Origin: Pseudomonas sp. stari2
GTDB taxonomy: Bacteria; Pseudomonadota; Gammaproteobacteria; Pseudomonadales; Pseudomonadaceae
Assembly: GCF_040760005.1 (NCBI RefSeq)
Contig: NZ_CP099760.1
Coordinates: 3,839,501-3,903,500 of the forward strand
DNA length: 64,000 bases
Direction: 5' to 3'
Below the pieces are notes generated by a model. It was given only the letters and a program-made list of their open reading frames with translations. It searched no databases and was not told where the DNA came from. The position numbers and the translations under genes were made by a program. Position 1 is the first letter of the stretch, and each line of letters starts with the position of its first letter. Positions 1 through 7,114 of this stretch are shown piece by piece.

Positions 1-223
1 ACGCCAGCACCGCCAATGGCAACACCAGCAATAGCGCCAGCCTCAAGTCGAAACGAAAACCTATGCCCAGGGTTTGCAGCCAGTGTGGATCGATAAAGAA
101 CTGCGCGACATCCCCCCCGGAAAACCCGAACAAGAACACCAGCCGCAGCAAGGCAAACAGCAGAAACGCCAAACCTGTCGCGCCCAAGCCATAGCGCAGG
201 CGACGCGATTGCAACCACCCCAT
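1..223 (-). CDS. LTA synthase-family sulfatase, N-terminal membrane part (cut by window edge)
   Basis: Only the first 74 codons are visible. The ATG at 223 follows an AGAGG-like ribosome site that overlaps the stop codon of the upstream gene. The peptide begins MGWLQSRRLRYGLGATG and contains hydrophobic segments near residues 15-35 and 58-74, joined by a loop with FSGGDVAQFFIDPHWLQ and RFDLRLAL. This arrangement is typical of the multi-helix N-terminus of LTA-synthase/alkaline-phosphatase-superfamily sulfatases in Pseudomonas, which act on the periplasmic side of the inner membrane. The catalytic domain lies outside the window, so the family call is from the N-terminus and the gene context only. 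It is probably the last visible gene of an operon with the membrane protein and sialidase-like gene upstream. Confidence 0.5.
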   Translation of the reverse strand, partial: MGWLQSRRLRYGLGATGLAFLLFALLRLVFLFGFSGGDVAQFFIDPHWLQTLGIGFRFDLRLALLLVLPLAVLA

Positions 224-226
224 TGT

Positions 227-829
227 TTACCTCTGTGTTGTTCGTTGAGATGGCAGGGATTGCCACGCGGTCTTAATGCAAAGTCCAAATCCGGCAATCA
301 CGCAATAACCCGCCAGCAGCGGATCGATCAGGTAATCCCAGTAGTTTTCCGAAGGCTTGAGGCGCAGCGCGAACGCCAACGTGGCCAGTGCCAGCATCGC
401 CACACCCAGCGAGTTACGCAGCCACAAGAGCACCAGAGTCGCCAGCCCGACAACCACGATCATCGGCCGTGGATTGAAGCCCCACCGGTAAGGATCGACA
501 TAGGTCAGGCCCATCGTCGCCGGGTACAACAGCACCGTCAGCACCACGAACAGTCCCAGAATCTGACCCCGTGTCAGCGGTGTCAGTTGAGGAACCACCC
601 CCAGGCGCAACAACGCGGCCCAGCCGAGAAACACCAGCGTGGTGATCGCCAGATCATCGGTGAAACTACGCACATACGCCGCCAGCGGCAGGCCGTTGAG
701 CGAAATGAAGCTGACCAGTGCCAGCGCCGGTAACAGCCACGGACGCCAGCGTTGAGTGAATTGAAAGGAACCCAGCAAAACAAAACCGAGCAGGATGAAA
801 CTCAAATGGGCTTGCCAGAGAAACAGCAT
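227..829 (-). CDS. Multi-pass inner-membrane protein of unknown function
   Basis: This 200-residue protein is almost entirely hydrophobic, with about six predicted membrane helices, for example around residues 5-20, 34-50, 62-78, 90-108 and 125-160. The start chosen is the ATG at 829, which overlaps the stop of the sialidase-like gene as TGATG; a GTG one codon upstream is also possible. The stop is 3 bases before the next gene, so the three genes are very likely translationally coupled. I do not recognise a named family. The context, a sialidase-like exported protein upstream and an LTA-synthase-like enzyme downstream, suggests a role with a cell-surface or periplasmic glycan or lipid, but this is inference. 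Confidence 0.7.
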   Translation of the reverse strand: MLFLWQAHLSFILLGFVLLGSFQFTQRWRPWLLPALALVSFISLNGLPLAAYVRSFTDDLAITTLVFLGWAALLRLGVVPQLTPLTRGQILGLFVVLTVLLYPATMGLTYVDPYRWGFNPRPMIVVVGLATLVLLWLRNSLGVAMLALATLAFALRLKPSENYWDYLIDPLLAGYCVIAGFGLCIKTAWQSLPSQRTTQR

Positions 830-2124
830 CACAGGCGCTCCGCCAGCCAGGCATCGTTGAAGCTGACATGTTTGATGAAAGTGTTGTTCCAGGAATAAAC
901 CAAGTGATACAGGCCATCGCTGCCACGGCTGAAGTACGGGTATTCGTACTCGAATTCACAGCCTTCGGGCTTGCACACGCGGTAGTCGAGGTTGCTCAGG
1001 AAACGCTGTTCCAGCGGCAAACGCTGAGCGCCACTTGAGGCGCGAAAGCCTTCGCCGATGATTGCCTTGTAGGCCTCTGGTGAAAACGGCTGGCCGAGGG
1101 GATCGGGGGACTGGTCGAGTTCGATGACATTGCGCCAGTCGTTGAGGTTGGCATTGGTGCCGTACAGGCTGAGCTTGAAACGCCCGTCGCGCAGGTCATT
1201 GAGCGCCACCAGCAAACCGTCATCGGCGGTGCCCACGGCTGCCAGCGACGAGTTGGGGTTGGCCGGTTCCAGCGGATACGGTTCGCTCCAGGTTTGCCCG
1301 GCGTCTTCGGTGCGGCTGGCCAGCACCTTGTGATGGGTTTCACCGGCATAACGCAGCATCGCCACGGCGCGGCGCTCGTCCTGCGGCACGATAGTCGGTT
1401 GCAACGAATGCTTGCCCCGGCTGATGCGGAATTTGTCGATCACGGCGCCGTCCGTGCTCAGGTACAGGTATTCGGCGAACTTGCCCATGAACTCGTGATA
1501 TACCGGCAGGCCGATCGAGCCGTCGGCATGAAACACAGGCGCGGCGCGCACCAGAGTGCTGATGTTGAAGAACGGCGAAGTGATCAGCTGTCGAGGTGCG
1601 GTCCAGTTGCGCCCCAAGTCATCGGAGACCATCACGTTGATCGCACTGGTGGCCCAGCCGCCGACGGACACCGACACGTAGAACATCCACAAACGCTGGT
1701 CCGGCGCGAGAGCGATCACCGGATTGCCGAGTTTACGGATGTAGCGCTGGGTGCCGGCCACCGTCGATTCGCGTGTGGCCAACACTTGTTCGGCGCCCCA
1801 CTCCGCAGTCTTGGCGTTGAAGCGCGCGGTGCGGATCTGCACGTCGGCGGCGCCTTCGCGCGAGCCGGCGAACCACACGGCCATCAGGTCGCCGCCGGGC
1901 ACCGCAGTGACCGAAGACGAGTGCACGAAATCATCCAGTTCCGAGGACACGAAACGACTGCTGTACACCGGCTCGGCCGCATTCGCCGAGGCCCGGGCGG
2001 CAGGCGTTTCAACTGCGAACGGCGCCAGCACATGCTCCGGGTGACTGCGCCACGCCGCGATAAAAATCAGGCTCACCGCAAGCGCGGCGACAACGAACTT
2101 CAAACGAAAGGACAAGGCACGCAT
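829..2124 (-). CDS. Sialidase-family (BNR/Asp-box) exported or membrane-anchored protein
   Basis: The 431-residue product starts with a signal anchor (hydrophobic residues about 9-25). It then has a six-bladed sialidase-type propeller with Asp-box motifs S-x-D-x-G-x-x-W: SDDLGRNWT near residue 175 and TEDAGQTW near residue 280. An FAGSREG segment and an IRKLGNP segment resemble the region around the substrate-binding arginines of bacterial exo-sialidases. It probably acts on glycans in the periplasm or at the surface. Pseudomonads rarely carry classic sialic acid metabolism, so the true substrate may be another acidic sugar; pseudaminidase-like activity is one possibility. It is followed at once by a membrane protein and an LTA-synthase-like gene, and lies 51 bases downstream of cytochrome b561 on the same strand. 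Confidence 0.75.
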   Translation of the reverse strand: MRALSFRLKFVVAALAVSLIFIAAWRSHPEHVLAPFAVETPAARASANAAEPVYSSRFVSSELDDFVHSSSVTAVPGGDLMAVWFAGSREGAADVQIRTARFNAKTAEWGAEQVLATRESTVAGTQRYIRKLGNPVIALAPDQRLWMFYVSVSVGGWATSAINVMVSDDLGRNWTAPRQLITSPFFNISTLVRAAPVFHADGSIGLPVYHEFMGKFAEYLYLSTDGAVIDKFRISRGKHSLQPTIVPQDERRAVAMLRYAGETHHKVLASRTEDAGQTWSEPYPLEPANPNSSLAAVGTADDGLLVALNDLRDGRFKLSLYGTNANLNDWRNVIELDQSPDPLGQPFSPEAYKAIIGEGFRASSGAQRLPLEQRFLSNLDYRVCKPEGCEFEYEYPYFSRGSDGLYHLVYSWNNTFIKHVSFNDAWLAERL

Positions 2125-2175
2125 AGGCAGCTCATGGCGGTTACGAGATGGCAGACCATCGAAAGAACATCCCTG

Positions 2176-2721
2176 TCATCGGCCCGGATCGTCCGGCAAA
2201 CGGCGCCGGCGCCCGGTAAGCATCGACAACGGCAGGTTGTCGCGTACCTGAACACTTTCAAACAGCGCGGCCGCGATGTGCACGATGACCAGCGCCAGCA
2301 AGGCATCGGCGGCAGTTTCGTGGACTTGCAACGGCCAGTCGGCCCCCCACAGGGCATCGATTTCTTCCATGGCCCAGCCGCTGAGGCCGACGGTCAGCAT
2401 CGCCAGCAGCATCGCGATCATCACCAGTGCGCCAATCGGCGAATGCCCGAGACGATGCTCGGGCCGCCCGGCGATCAGCGACCGGGCATGGGCCGCCAAC
2501 CGTGACGGCGTCGGCCAGAAGTCCGACCAGCGCGCACTGCGCGGCCCGACGAATCCCCACACCAGACGCACCAGCAGCCAGCCCATGGCGTAATAACCGA
2601 GCCAGACATGCCAGTCGTCACCGGCTTCATTGAAGAAGTAGTTGGCGGCAAAGACCCCGGCGATGGACAGGTGAAACATCCGTACCACCGGGTCCCAGAG
2701 GCGCAGGGACTCGCGTGGCAT
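2176..2721 (-). CDS. Cytochrome b561-family membrane protein
   Basis: The start at 2721 (MPRESLRLWDPVVRMFHLSI) gives 181 residues and overlaps the stop of the upstream PepSY gene as ATGA. Four transmembrane helices are expected, carrying haem-ligand histidines: H17 in MFHLS, H38 in DWHVWLGYY, and later H residues in VHETAADALLALVIVHIAAALF. This is the di-haem layout of YceJ/b561 proteins that pass electrons across the inner membrane. Together with the PepSY gene it forms a two-gene operon divergent from a QseBC-like regulator pair, a common pairing in proteobacteria. The extra N-terminal reading frame upstream of 2721 is only the PepSY gene read out of frame. Confidence 0.85.
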   Translation of the reverse strand: MPRESLRLWDPVVRMFHLSIAGVFAANYFFNEAGDDWHVWLGYYAMGWLLVRLVWGFVGPRSARWSDFWPTPSRLAAHARSLIAGRPEHRLGHSPIGALVMIAMLLAMLTVGLSGWAMEEIDALWGADWPLQVHETAADALLALVIVHIAAALFESVQVRDNLPLSMLTGRRRRLPDDPGR

Positions 2722-2987
2722 CAGCCCTTGATCTCGGTTTTCACCGCTTTGCCGCTGACCGGATCGTGATAGATCTCGACCTTGCGTTTGTCCTTGTCGA
2801 AGCCATAGATCTCGTAGCAGTTGCCGTCGGTGACCTTGAACTTGCTGATTTCGTAGCCCTGGGATTTCAGTTGTTCCTGAAAGGCTTTCTGGTCCTGCCA
2901 CTGCGAACGTTCGGCCGTGGTGCATTGCGGGCCGGCGACGGCCAGGGGGCTGGCGACAATCAGGGACAACAGCATAAGTTTGCGCAT
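2721..2987 (-). CDS. PepSY-domain periplasmic protein
   Basis: This 88-residue protein begins MRKLMLLSLIVASPLAVAG, a clear signal peptide with probable cleavage after AVA. A single PepSY domain follows: a CTTAERSQWQDQKAFQEQL helix, then the GYEISKFKVTDGNCYEIYGFDKDKRKVEIYHDP strands (residues about 45-75), ending in DPVSGKAVKTEIKG. PepSY proteins are small periplasmic modulators, sometimes linked to redox partners or proteases. The start at 2987 was preferred over the longer frame because it gives the signal peptide. It is the first gene of the operon with cytochrome b561 and faces the response regulator across a 169-base intergenic region holding a candidate regulator box. Confidence 0.85.
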   Translation of the reverse strand: MRKLMLLSLIVASPLAVAGPQCTTAERSQWQDQKAFQEQLKSQGYEISKFKVTDGNCYEIYGFDKDKRKVEIYHDPVSGKAVKTEIKG

Positions 2988-3033
2988 GGAAGCACTCTCG
3001 CTGGATGGAAAGGCCTCACTGTGCAAAACCAAG

Positions 3034-3050
3034 CTTAACGAAAGCTTAGT
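3034..3050 (+). promoter_or_regulatory. Candidate PmrA/QseB-type box between PepSY and response regulator genes
   Basis: Two direct half-sites, CTTAAC at 3034-3039 and CTTAGT at 3045-3050, are 11 bases apart start to start. This matches the CTTAA-N5/6-CTTAA pattern known for PmrA- and QseB-class response regulators. The site lies in the divergent region between the PepSY gene (start 2987) and the regulator gene (start 3157), so it could serve both autoregulation and activation of PepSY/b561. Binding by the neighbouring regulator is inferred. Confidence 0.55.
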
Positions 3051-3156
3051 TGGCAACGAGTCGTAACATCTTCGCCGCCACAAGGGCTGCCACGGCAGCA
3101 AAGCGAGCGGCATGATGCCGCCGAACACGCGCCCGATTTCCTACAGAGAAAATGCC

Positions 3157-3819
3157 ATGCGCCTACTTCTGGTCGAAGATGACCGCGCCCTCGGCCAGGG
3201 CATCCGCGTCGCCCTGAGCAACGAGGGCTACACCCTCGACTGGCTGCAGGACGGCGTCAGTGCGCTGCATGCATTGCGCAGCGAAAGCTTCGATCTGTTG
3301 CTGCTCGACCTCGGCCTGCCAAGGCTCGACGGGCTGGCGCTGCTGCAACAATTGCGTGCCACGCAGCACGATTTGCCGGTGTTGATCCTCACCGCCCGAG
3401 ACGGCACCGCCGAACGCATCGCCGGGCTGGATGCAGGCGCTGACGATTATCTGGTCAAGCCGTTCGATGTCGACGAACTCAAAGCGCGCATCCGTGCTCT
3501 GCTACGACGCAGTCAGGGCCGGGCGCAACCGGTGCTGGAACATGCTGGCGTCTGCCTCGACCCAATCAGCCAGCAAGTCACCTGGCGCGGCAGCACGGTG
3601 GTGGTCACGCCGATGGAATATCAGTTGTTGCATCAACTGATGGCCCGCCCCGGCAAAGTCGTCACCCGCGAACGCCTGTCGCGCACCTTGTACGGCTGGC
3701 AGGAACGGGTCGAAAGCAACACCCTGGAGGTGCTGATTCACAACCTGCGCAAGAAGCTTTCCGCCGAACTGATCCGCACCGTGCGCGGTGTGGGTTACGT
3801 CGTGGAACTCAAGCCATGA
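3157..3819 (+). CDS. OmpR/PhoB-family response regulator, QseB/PmrA type
   Basis: The 220-residue protein starts MRLLLVEDDRALGQG after an AGAGAA ribosome site; an upstream in-frame ATG at 3112 is less likely. The receiver domain (about 1-115) has acidic residues E7, D8, D9, the phospho-acceptor aspartate in LLLLDLGLP (about D51), T in ILTARDG, and K in YLVKPFD (about K101). A winged-helix DNA-binding domain follows (about 128-218), ending in the typical LIRTVRGVGYVVE. The WQERVESNTLEVLIHNLRKKL stretch is the QseB/PmrA signature form. It overlaps the kinase gene by 4 bases (ATGA), so the two are a cognate pair. Confidence 0.93.
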   Translation: MRLLLVEDDRALGQGIRVALSNEGYTLDWLQDGVSALHALRSESFDLLLLDLGLPRLDGLALLQQLRATQHDLPVLILTARDGTAERIAGLDAGADDYLVKPFDVDELKARIRALLRRSQGRAQPVLEHAGVCLDPISQQVTWRGSTVVVTPMEYQLLHQLMARPGKVVTRERLSRTLYGWQERVESNTLEVLIHNLRKKLSAELIRTVRGVGYVVELKP

Positions 3820-5207
3820 ACTCGATACGCGCGCGGATTCTGCTGCCGGTGCTGTTTCTAGTGTTGCTCGGCGATGTGCTGATCAGTTGGGCGGTTTTGC
3901 GTTACAGCCACCATGAAATCGAAGAAATCTACGACGCCCAACTGGCGCAAAGTGCTCGCCTGCTGCAAGGCGTGCTGGCGCAGCGTGCGCCCGGCGACAA
4001 CGATTGGGAGCGTCTGCATCAGGCCTTCGACGAAGCGATGAGCCGGGTCGGTGATGGCGAGGCGGCTCATCCCTATGAGACACGGTTGACCTTTCAGGTC
4101 TGGCGCAACGACGGTCAGTTGCTGATGCGTTCGGCCGAAGCGCCGATTCTGGATGCACCGCCCGCCACCCTCGGCGCCCATGACCTGATGGAAAACGGTC
4201 GCGACTGGTGCGCCTTCCTGCTCCAGGATCCGCGACAAGGCCTGTTGATCTGGGTCGGTGAGCGCGACGATATTCGCCAGGACCTGATCACCCGCATCGT
4301 CGGCCATACCCTGTGGCCGAGCCTGATCGGCGTGCCGTTGCTGACCATTTTGATCTGGCTGACCATCGGCTGGGGTTTGCAACCGCTGCGGGCCATGGCC
4401 CGCTCGATCCGTGGTCGCGACACCGACACCCTGAAACCGCTGCACCTGAGCCCCCTGCCCCAGGATCTGGAGCCGATGCAGACCGCGCTCAACCGCTTGC
4501 TGCAACAGATCGACAACCTGCTGGCCCGGGAGCGACGCTTTATCGCCGATGCCGCCCACGAGCTGCGCACGCCGTTGGCAATCCTGCGGATTCACGCGCA
4601 GAACGCGCAGTTGGCCAACACCCCGCAACAACGCGAAGAAGCACTGGAGTTTCTGGTCAGCGCCGTGGACCGCGCCACGCGCATCGCCAGCCAGTTGCTG
4701 ACCATGGCGCGCATCGAACCGCGTCTGGCGTCCCCGGAAAACTCTCACGTCGAATTGACCGCGCTGGTGCGCGAGGAACTGGCCGAGCTGACGCCACTGG
4801 CCCTGGAAAAAGACGTCGAGCTGATCCTCGACAGCGATCATCACTGCCCGGTCGACACCGATCCGGTAGCGTTGGCCATCGCTCTGCAAAATCTGGTAAC
4901 CAATGCGCTGAACTTCGCGCCACCCGGCAGCGAGGTGCGGGTTCAGGTGCAGCCACAGGCCTGCGGTTCGGTGTCGATCAGCGTCGAAGATGCCGGCCCT
5001 GGCATCGATGAGCAGCAATATGCGCGGCTGTTCGAACGCTTCTACAGCGAGGGCCACGCCAATGGCGCCGGTCTCGGGCTGGCCATCGTGCAGATGATCG
5101 TGAGCAAGATCGGCAGCACCTTGCAGCTGTACAACCGACCCGAAGGCGGGCTGTGCGCCGAGCTGCGAATCCCTGCGGGATCAACCGAACCTGCGCCGGG
5201 CATTTAA
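3816..5207 (+). CDS. Sensor histidine kinase, QseC/PmrB type
   Basis: This 463-residue kinase has a first membrane helix at about residues 8-28, a periplasmic sensor of about 135 residues (2CSK_N-like), and a second helix at about 172-192 (TLWPSLIGVPLLTILIWLTI). A HAMP-like linker, the H-box DAAHELRTPLA (phospho-accepting His about 247) and an HATPase domain follow, with the N-box LVTNALNFAP, DAGPGID (G1) and GAGLGLAIV (G2). The sensor has no RExxE iron-binding motif of the BqsS type, so it should not be called BqsS. Signal unknown. It phosphorylates the regulator encoded just upstream, with which it overlaps. Confidence 0.92.
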   Translation: MNSIRARILLPVLFLVLLGDVLISWAVLRYSHHEIEEIYDAQLAQSARLLQGVLAQRAPGDNDWERLHQAFDEAMSRVGDGEAAHPYETRLTFQVWRNDGQLLMRSAEAPILDAPPATLGAHDLMENGRDWCAFLLQDPRQGLLIWVGERDDIRQDLITRIVGHTLWPSLIGVPLLTILIWLTIGWGLQPLRAMARSIRGRDTDTLKPLHLSPLPQDLEPMQTALNRLLQQIDNLLARERRFIADAAHELRTPLAILRIHAQNAQLANTPQQREEALEFLVSAVDRATRIASQLLTMARIEPRLASPENSHVELTALVREELAELTPLALEKDVELILDSDHHCPVDTDPVALAIALQNLVTNALNFAPPGSEVRVQVQPQACGSVSISVEDAGPGIDEQQYARLFERFYSEGHANGAGLGLAIVQMIVSKIGSTLQLYNRPEGGLCAELRIPAGSTEPAPGI

Positions 5208-5241
5208 CGAAATTTTCATGTTTGCCTGCCTATGATCCGGG

Positions 5242-5391
5242 CCTTCGTTGGGGAGTAACCTGCTTCCGAGCTCCTCGGAAGCGTTCGTATCAACATATTC
5301 GGCAACATGCCGTGGTGCGAACACCTTCGGGTTGGTGAGACCGACGACACATCCATGCCGAAAGTCGGGCGTGTGGTTGTGTCGTTGACTC
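5242..5391 (+). promoter_or_regulatory. yybP-ykoY manganese riboswitch upstream of mntP
   Basis: The leader contains the conserved landmarks of this Mn2+-sensing RNA in order: TTGGGGAGTAAC at 5248-5259, a variable hairpin (CTTCCGAG...CTCGGAAG), TCAACATATTCGG at 5290-5302, and the closing GGTGAGACC at 5334-5342. A GC-rich hairpin from about 5343 to 5388 follows and ends just before the mntP start, so it could be the expression platform. Known yybP-ykoY RNAs turn on Mn efflux genes when cytosolic Mn is high, which fits the gene downstream exactly. Boundaries are approximate. Confidence 0.88.
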
Positions 5392-5415
5392 ATGGCCCGA
5401 CTGGAAGTATTGCCC

Positions 5416-5979
5416 GTGAATCCTGTTTCCCTGATCTTCCTCGCACTCGCCATGTCCACGGATGCCTTCGCGGCCGCCATCGGCAAGGGCTCCAGCCTGC
5501 ACAAACCACGCCTGACCGAAGCCCTGCGCACCGGCCTGATCTTCGGCGTCATTGAGGCGATCACCCCGATCATCGGCTGGCTCATCGGCCAGGCCGCCAC
5601 TCGCTGGGTGGAAAGCTGGGACCACTGGATCGCCTTCACCCTGCTGGTCGCGCTGGGCCTGCACATGATCTACAACGGCCTCAAGCATGAGGAAGCCGAA
5701 GAAGAAAAACCGGGGCAGCACTCGTTCTTCATTCTCGCTGTCACGGCCTTCGCCACCAGCATCGACGCGCTGGCCGTCGGCGTCGGCCTGGCGTTTGTCG
5801 ATGTGAATATCTGGGTAGCCGCAGCCGCGATTGGCCTGGCGACCATGACCATGGTCACCATTGGCGTGATGCTGGGTCGGGTGCTCGGCACCGTGGTCGG
5901 CAAGCGTGCGGAAATCGTCGGTGGCGTGGTGTTGATGATCGTCGGCGCGACAATTCTCTACGAACACCTTTCGGCCTGA
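5416..5979 (+). CDS. mntP: Manganese efflux pump MntP
   Basis: The 187-residue protein begins at GTG 5416 ([20 protein letters not shown]), the usual MntP N-terminus. An in-frame ATG at 5392 would add eight residues and run into the riboswitch. It has six transmembrane helices in two repeats, with the conserved [12 protein letters not shown] in helix 1 and the mirrored [14 protein letters not shown] in helix 4. The paired aspartates of these repeats are the residues known to matter for Mn export. A charged EEAEEEKPG loop sits in the middle. Expression is probably controlled by the yybP-ykoY RNA in the leader. Confidence 0.95.
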   Translation: MNPVSLIFLALAMSTDAFAAAIGKGSSLHKPRLTEALRTGLIFGVIEAITPIIGWLIGQAATRWVESWDHWIAFTLLVALGLHMIYNGLKHEEAEEEKPGQHSFFILAVTAFATSIDALAVGVGLAFVDVNIWVAAAAIGLATMTMVTIGVMLGRVLGTVVGKRAEIVGGVVLMIVGATILYEHLSA

Positions 5980-6099
5980 TCCCGAATGCCGGTGTCAGGG
6001 CGTTTGCCAACGTCCCGGCACCGGCGTAATCCGTTTGTGTCATGTCGCTGTCATTCTCGGTTGCTAACGTCGTTGCGCCTCTTTGCTCCGACTGCCAAG

Positions 6100-7086
6100 G
6101 TGACCTTCCCGGTGTACTCAAGCCCGACGCGCCAGACCATCATCCTCAGATCCGCCGATATGTCCTGCGACGACTTCGGCGCGTTGTTCTCCCGTATGTT
6201 CGGCAATCGTTACGGCGACACACCGCCACCGCCCAAGGACATCATCATCGGCGGCGTCTACGGGCGGCACGACGGGGTCAGTTTCCGGCGCATGCATTAC
6301 CGGGGCGATTTCATGGTGGCGTTCCCCGAGCCCTACGACGAAATCACCTTCGTGATTCCCACCGCCGGCCGGATCATCTTCAACGACTCCGCCGAATCCC
6401 TGGGCCTGCCGCACATCGGGCTGGCCATCGACAAGGCGGATCTGCGCTCGATGCGCTTCGTCGACAATCATGCCCAGCACGGCATGTCGATCAGCCGCGC
6501 CGCGCTCACCGAACGCCTGTCGTCGCTGCTAGGACGGCCGATCGTGCACAAGCTGCATTTCGAGCCGAGGGTGGATCTGAACAGCCCGGCGTTTCAGGGC
6601 ATTCGCGCATTGATCGACCTGGCCACCGGCACCGAATTCGACCTGTTGTTGAACGCCGGTTCGCTGATGCCATCGCGCCTGCGGGAGATGCTGGTGGACG
6701 CCGTGCTGGAAGCCTGGCCGCACAATTTCAGCGAAGCCTTGCGCCGCCCCGAAGCATCGATTGCGCCACGGCATGTGAAGCAAGCCATCGAGTACATTCA
6801 GGCGCATCCCGAACAATTGGTCAGCGGGACGGATCTGGCGGGGCTGGTCAACGTCAGCCTGCGGGCGTTGCAGGAAGGTTTCCGGCGTTTTGTCGGCACC
6901 TCGATTGTCGCCTACCAGCGACAGGTCAGGCTGGAGCGTGCCTGCGAAGCGCTGAAGCGAGGTCCATCGTCTTCGGTGACCGACGTGGCCCTGCAATACG
7001 GATTCAGCAACGTCGGCCGGTTCTGCCAGTATTTTCAGGATGCCTACGGCGTGAGCCCCGCAGAAATGCGAAAAGGACTGCGCTGA
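6100..7086 (+). CDS. AraC-family transcriptional regulator
   Basis: The frame can be read from 5986, but homologous N-termini of this type resemble the segment after GTG 6100 (MTFPVYSSPTRQTIIL), so I use that start with limited certainty; it gives 328 residues. The N-terminal part (about 1-200) is a ligand or oligomerisation domain without a recognisable cupin signature, of the AraC-binding-like type. The C-terminal 100 residues hold two helix-turn-helix motifs: VSGTDLAGLVNVSLRALQEGFRRF and SVTDVALQYGFSNVGRFCQYFQDAYGVSPAEMRKGLR. It converges with the autotransporter gene, and its stop codon lies inside the shared terminator hairpin. The target is unknown. Confidence 0.85.
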   Translation: MTFPVYSSPTRQTIILRSADMSCDDFGALFSRMFGNRYGDTPPPPKDIIIGGVYGRHDGVSFRRMHYRGDFMVAFPEPYDEITFVIPTAGRIIFNDSAESLGLPHIGLAIDKADLRSMRFVDNHAQHGMSISRAALTERLSSLLGRPIVHKLHFEPRVDLNSPAFQGIRALIDLATGTEFDLLLNAGSLMPSRLREMLVDAVLEAWPHNFSEALRRPEASIAPRHVKQAIEYIQAHPEQLVSGTDLAGLVNVSLRALQEGFRRFVGTSIVAYQRQVRLERACEALKRGPSSSVTDVALQYGFSNVGRFCQYFQDAYGVSPAEMRKGLR

Positions 7087-7098
7087 GGCAGTCCTTTT
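7071..7098. terminator. Bidirectional intrinsic terminator
   Basis: The perfect 11-bp stem AAAAGGACTGC / GCAGTCCTTTT closes a 6-base loop (GCTGAG). A-rich and T-rich arms give U-tracts in both directions. It contains the stop codon of the AraC gene and lies 16 bases beyond the end of the convergent autotransporter gene. Confidence 0.9.
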
Positions 7099-7114
7099 CT
7101 TCACCTTTGGTTGA

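Noticed and set aside
3816..5207. Naming the kinase BqsS/CarS
   Set aside because: The periplasmic sensor lacks the RExxE iron motif and the gene order differs.
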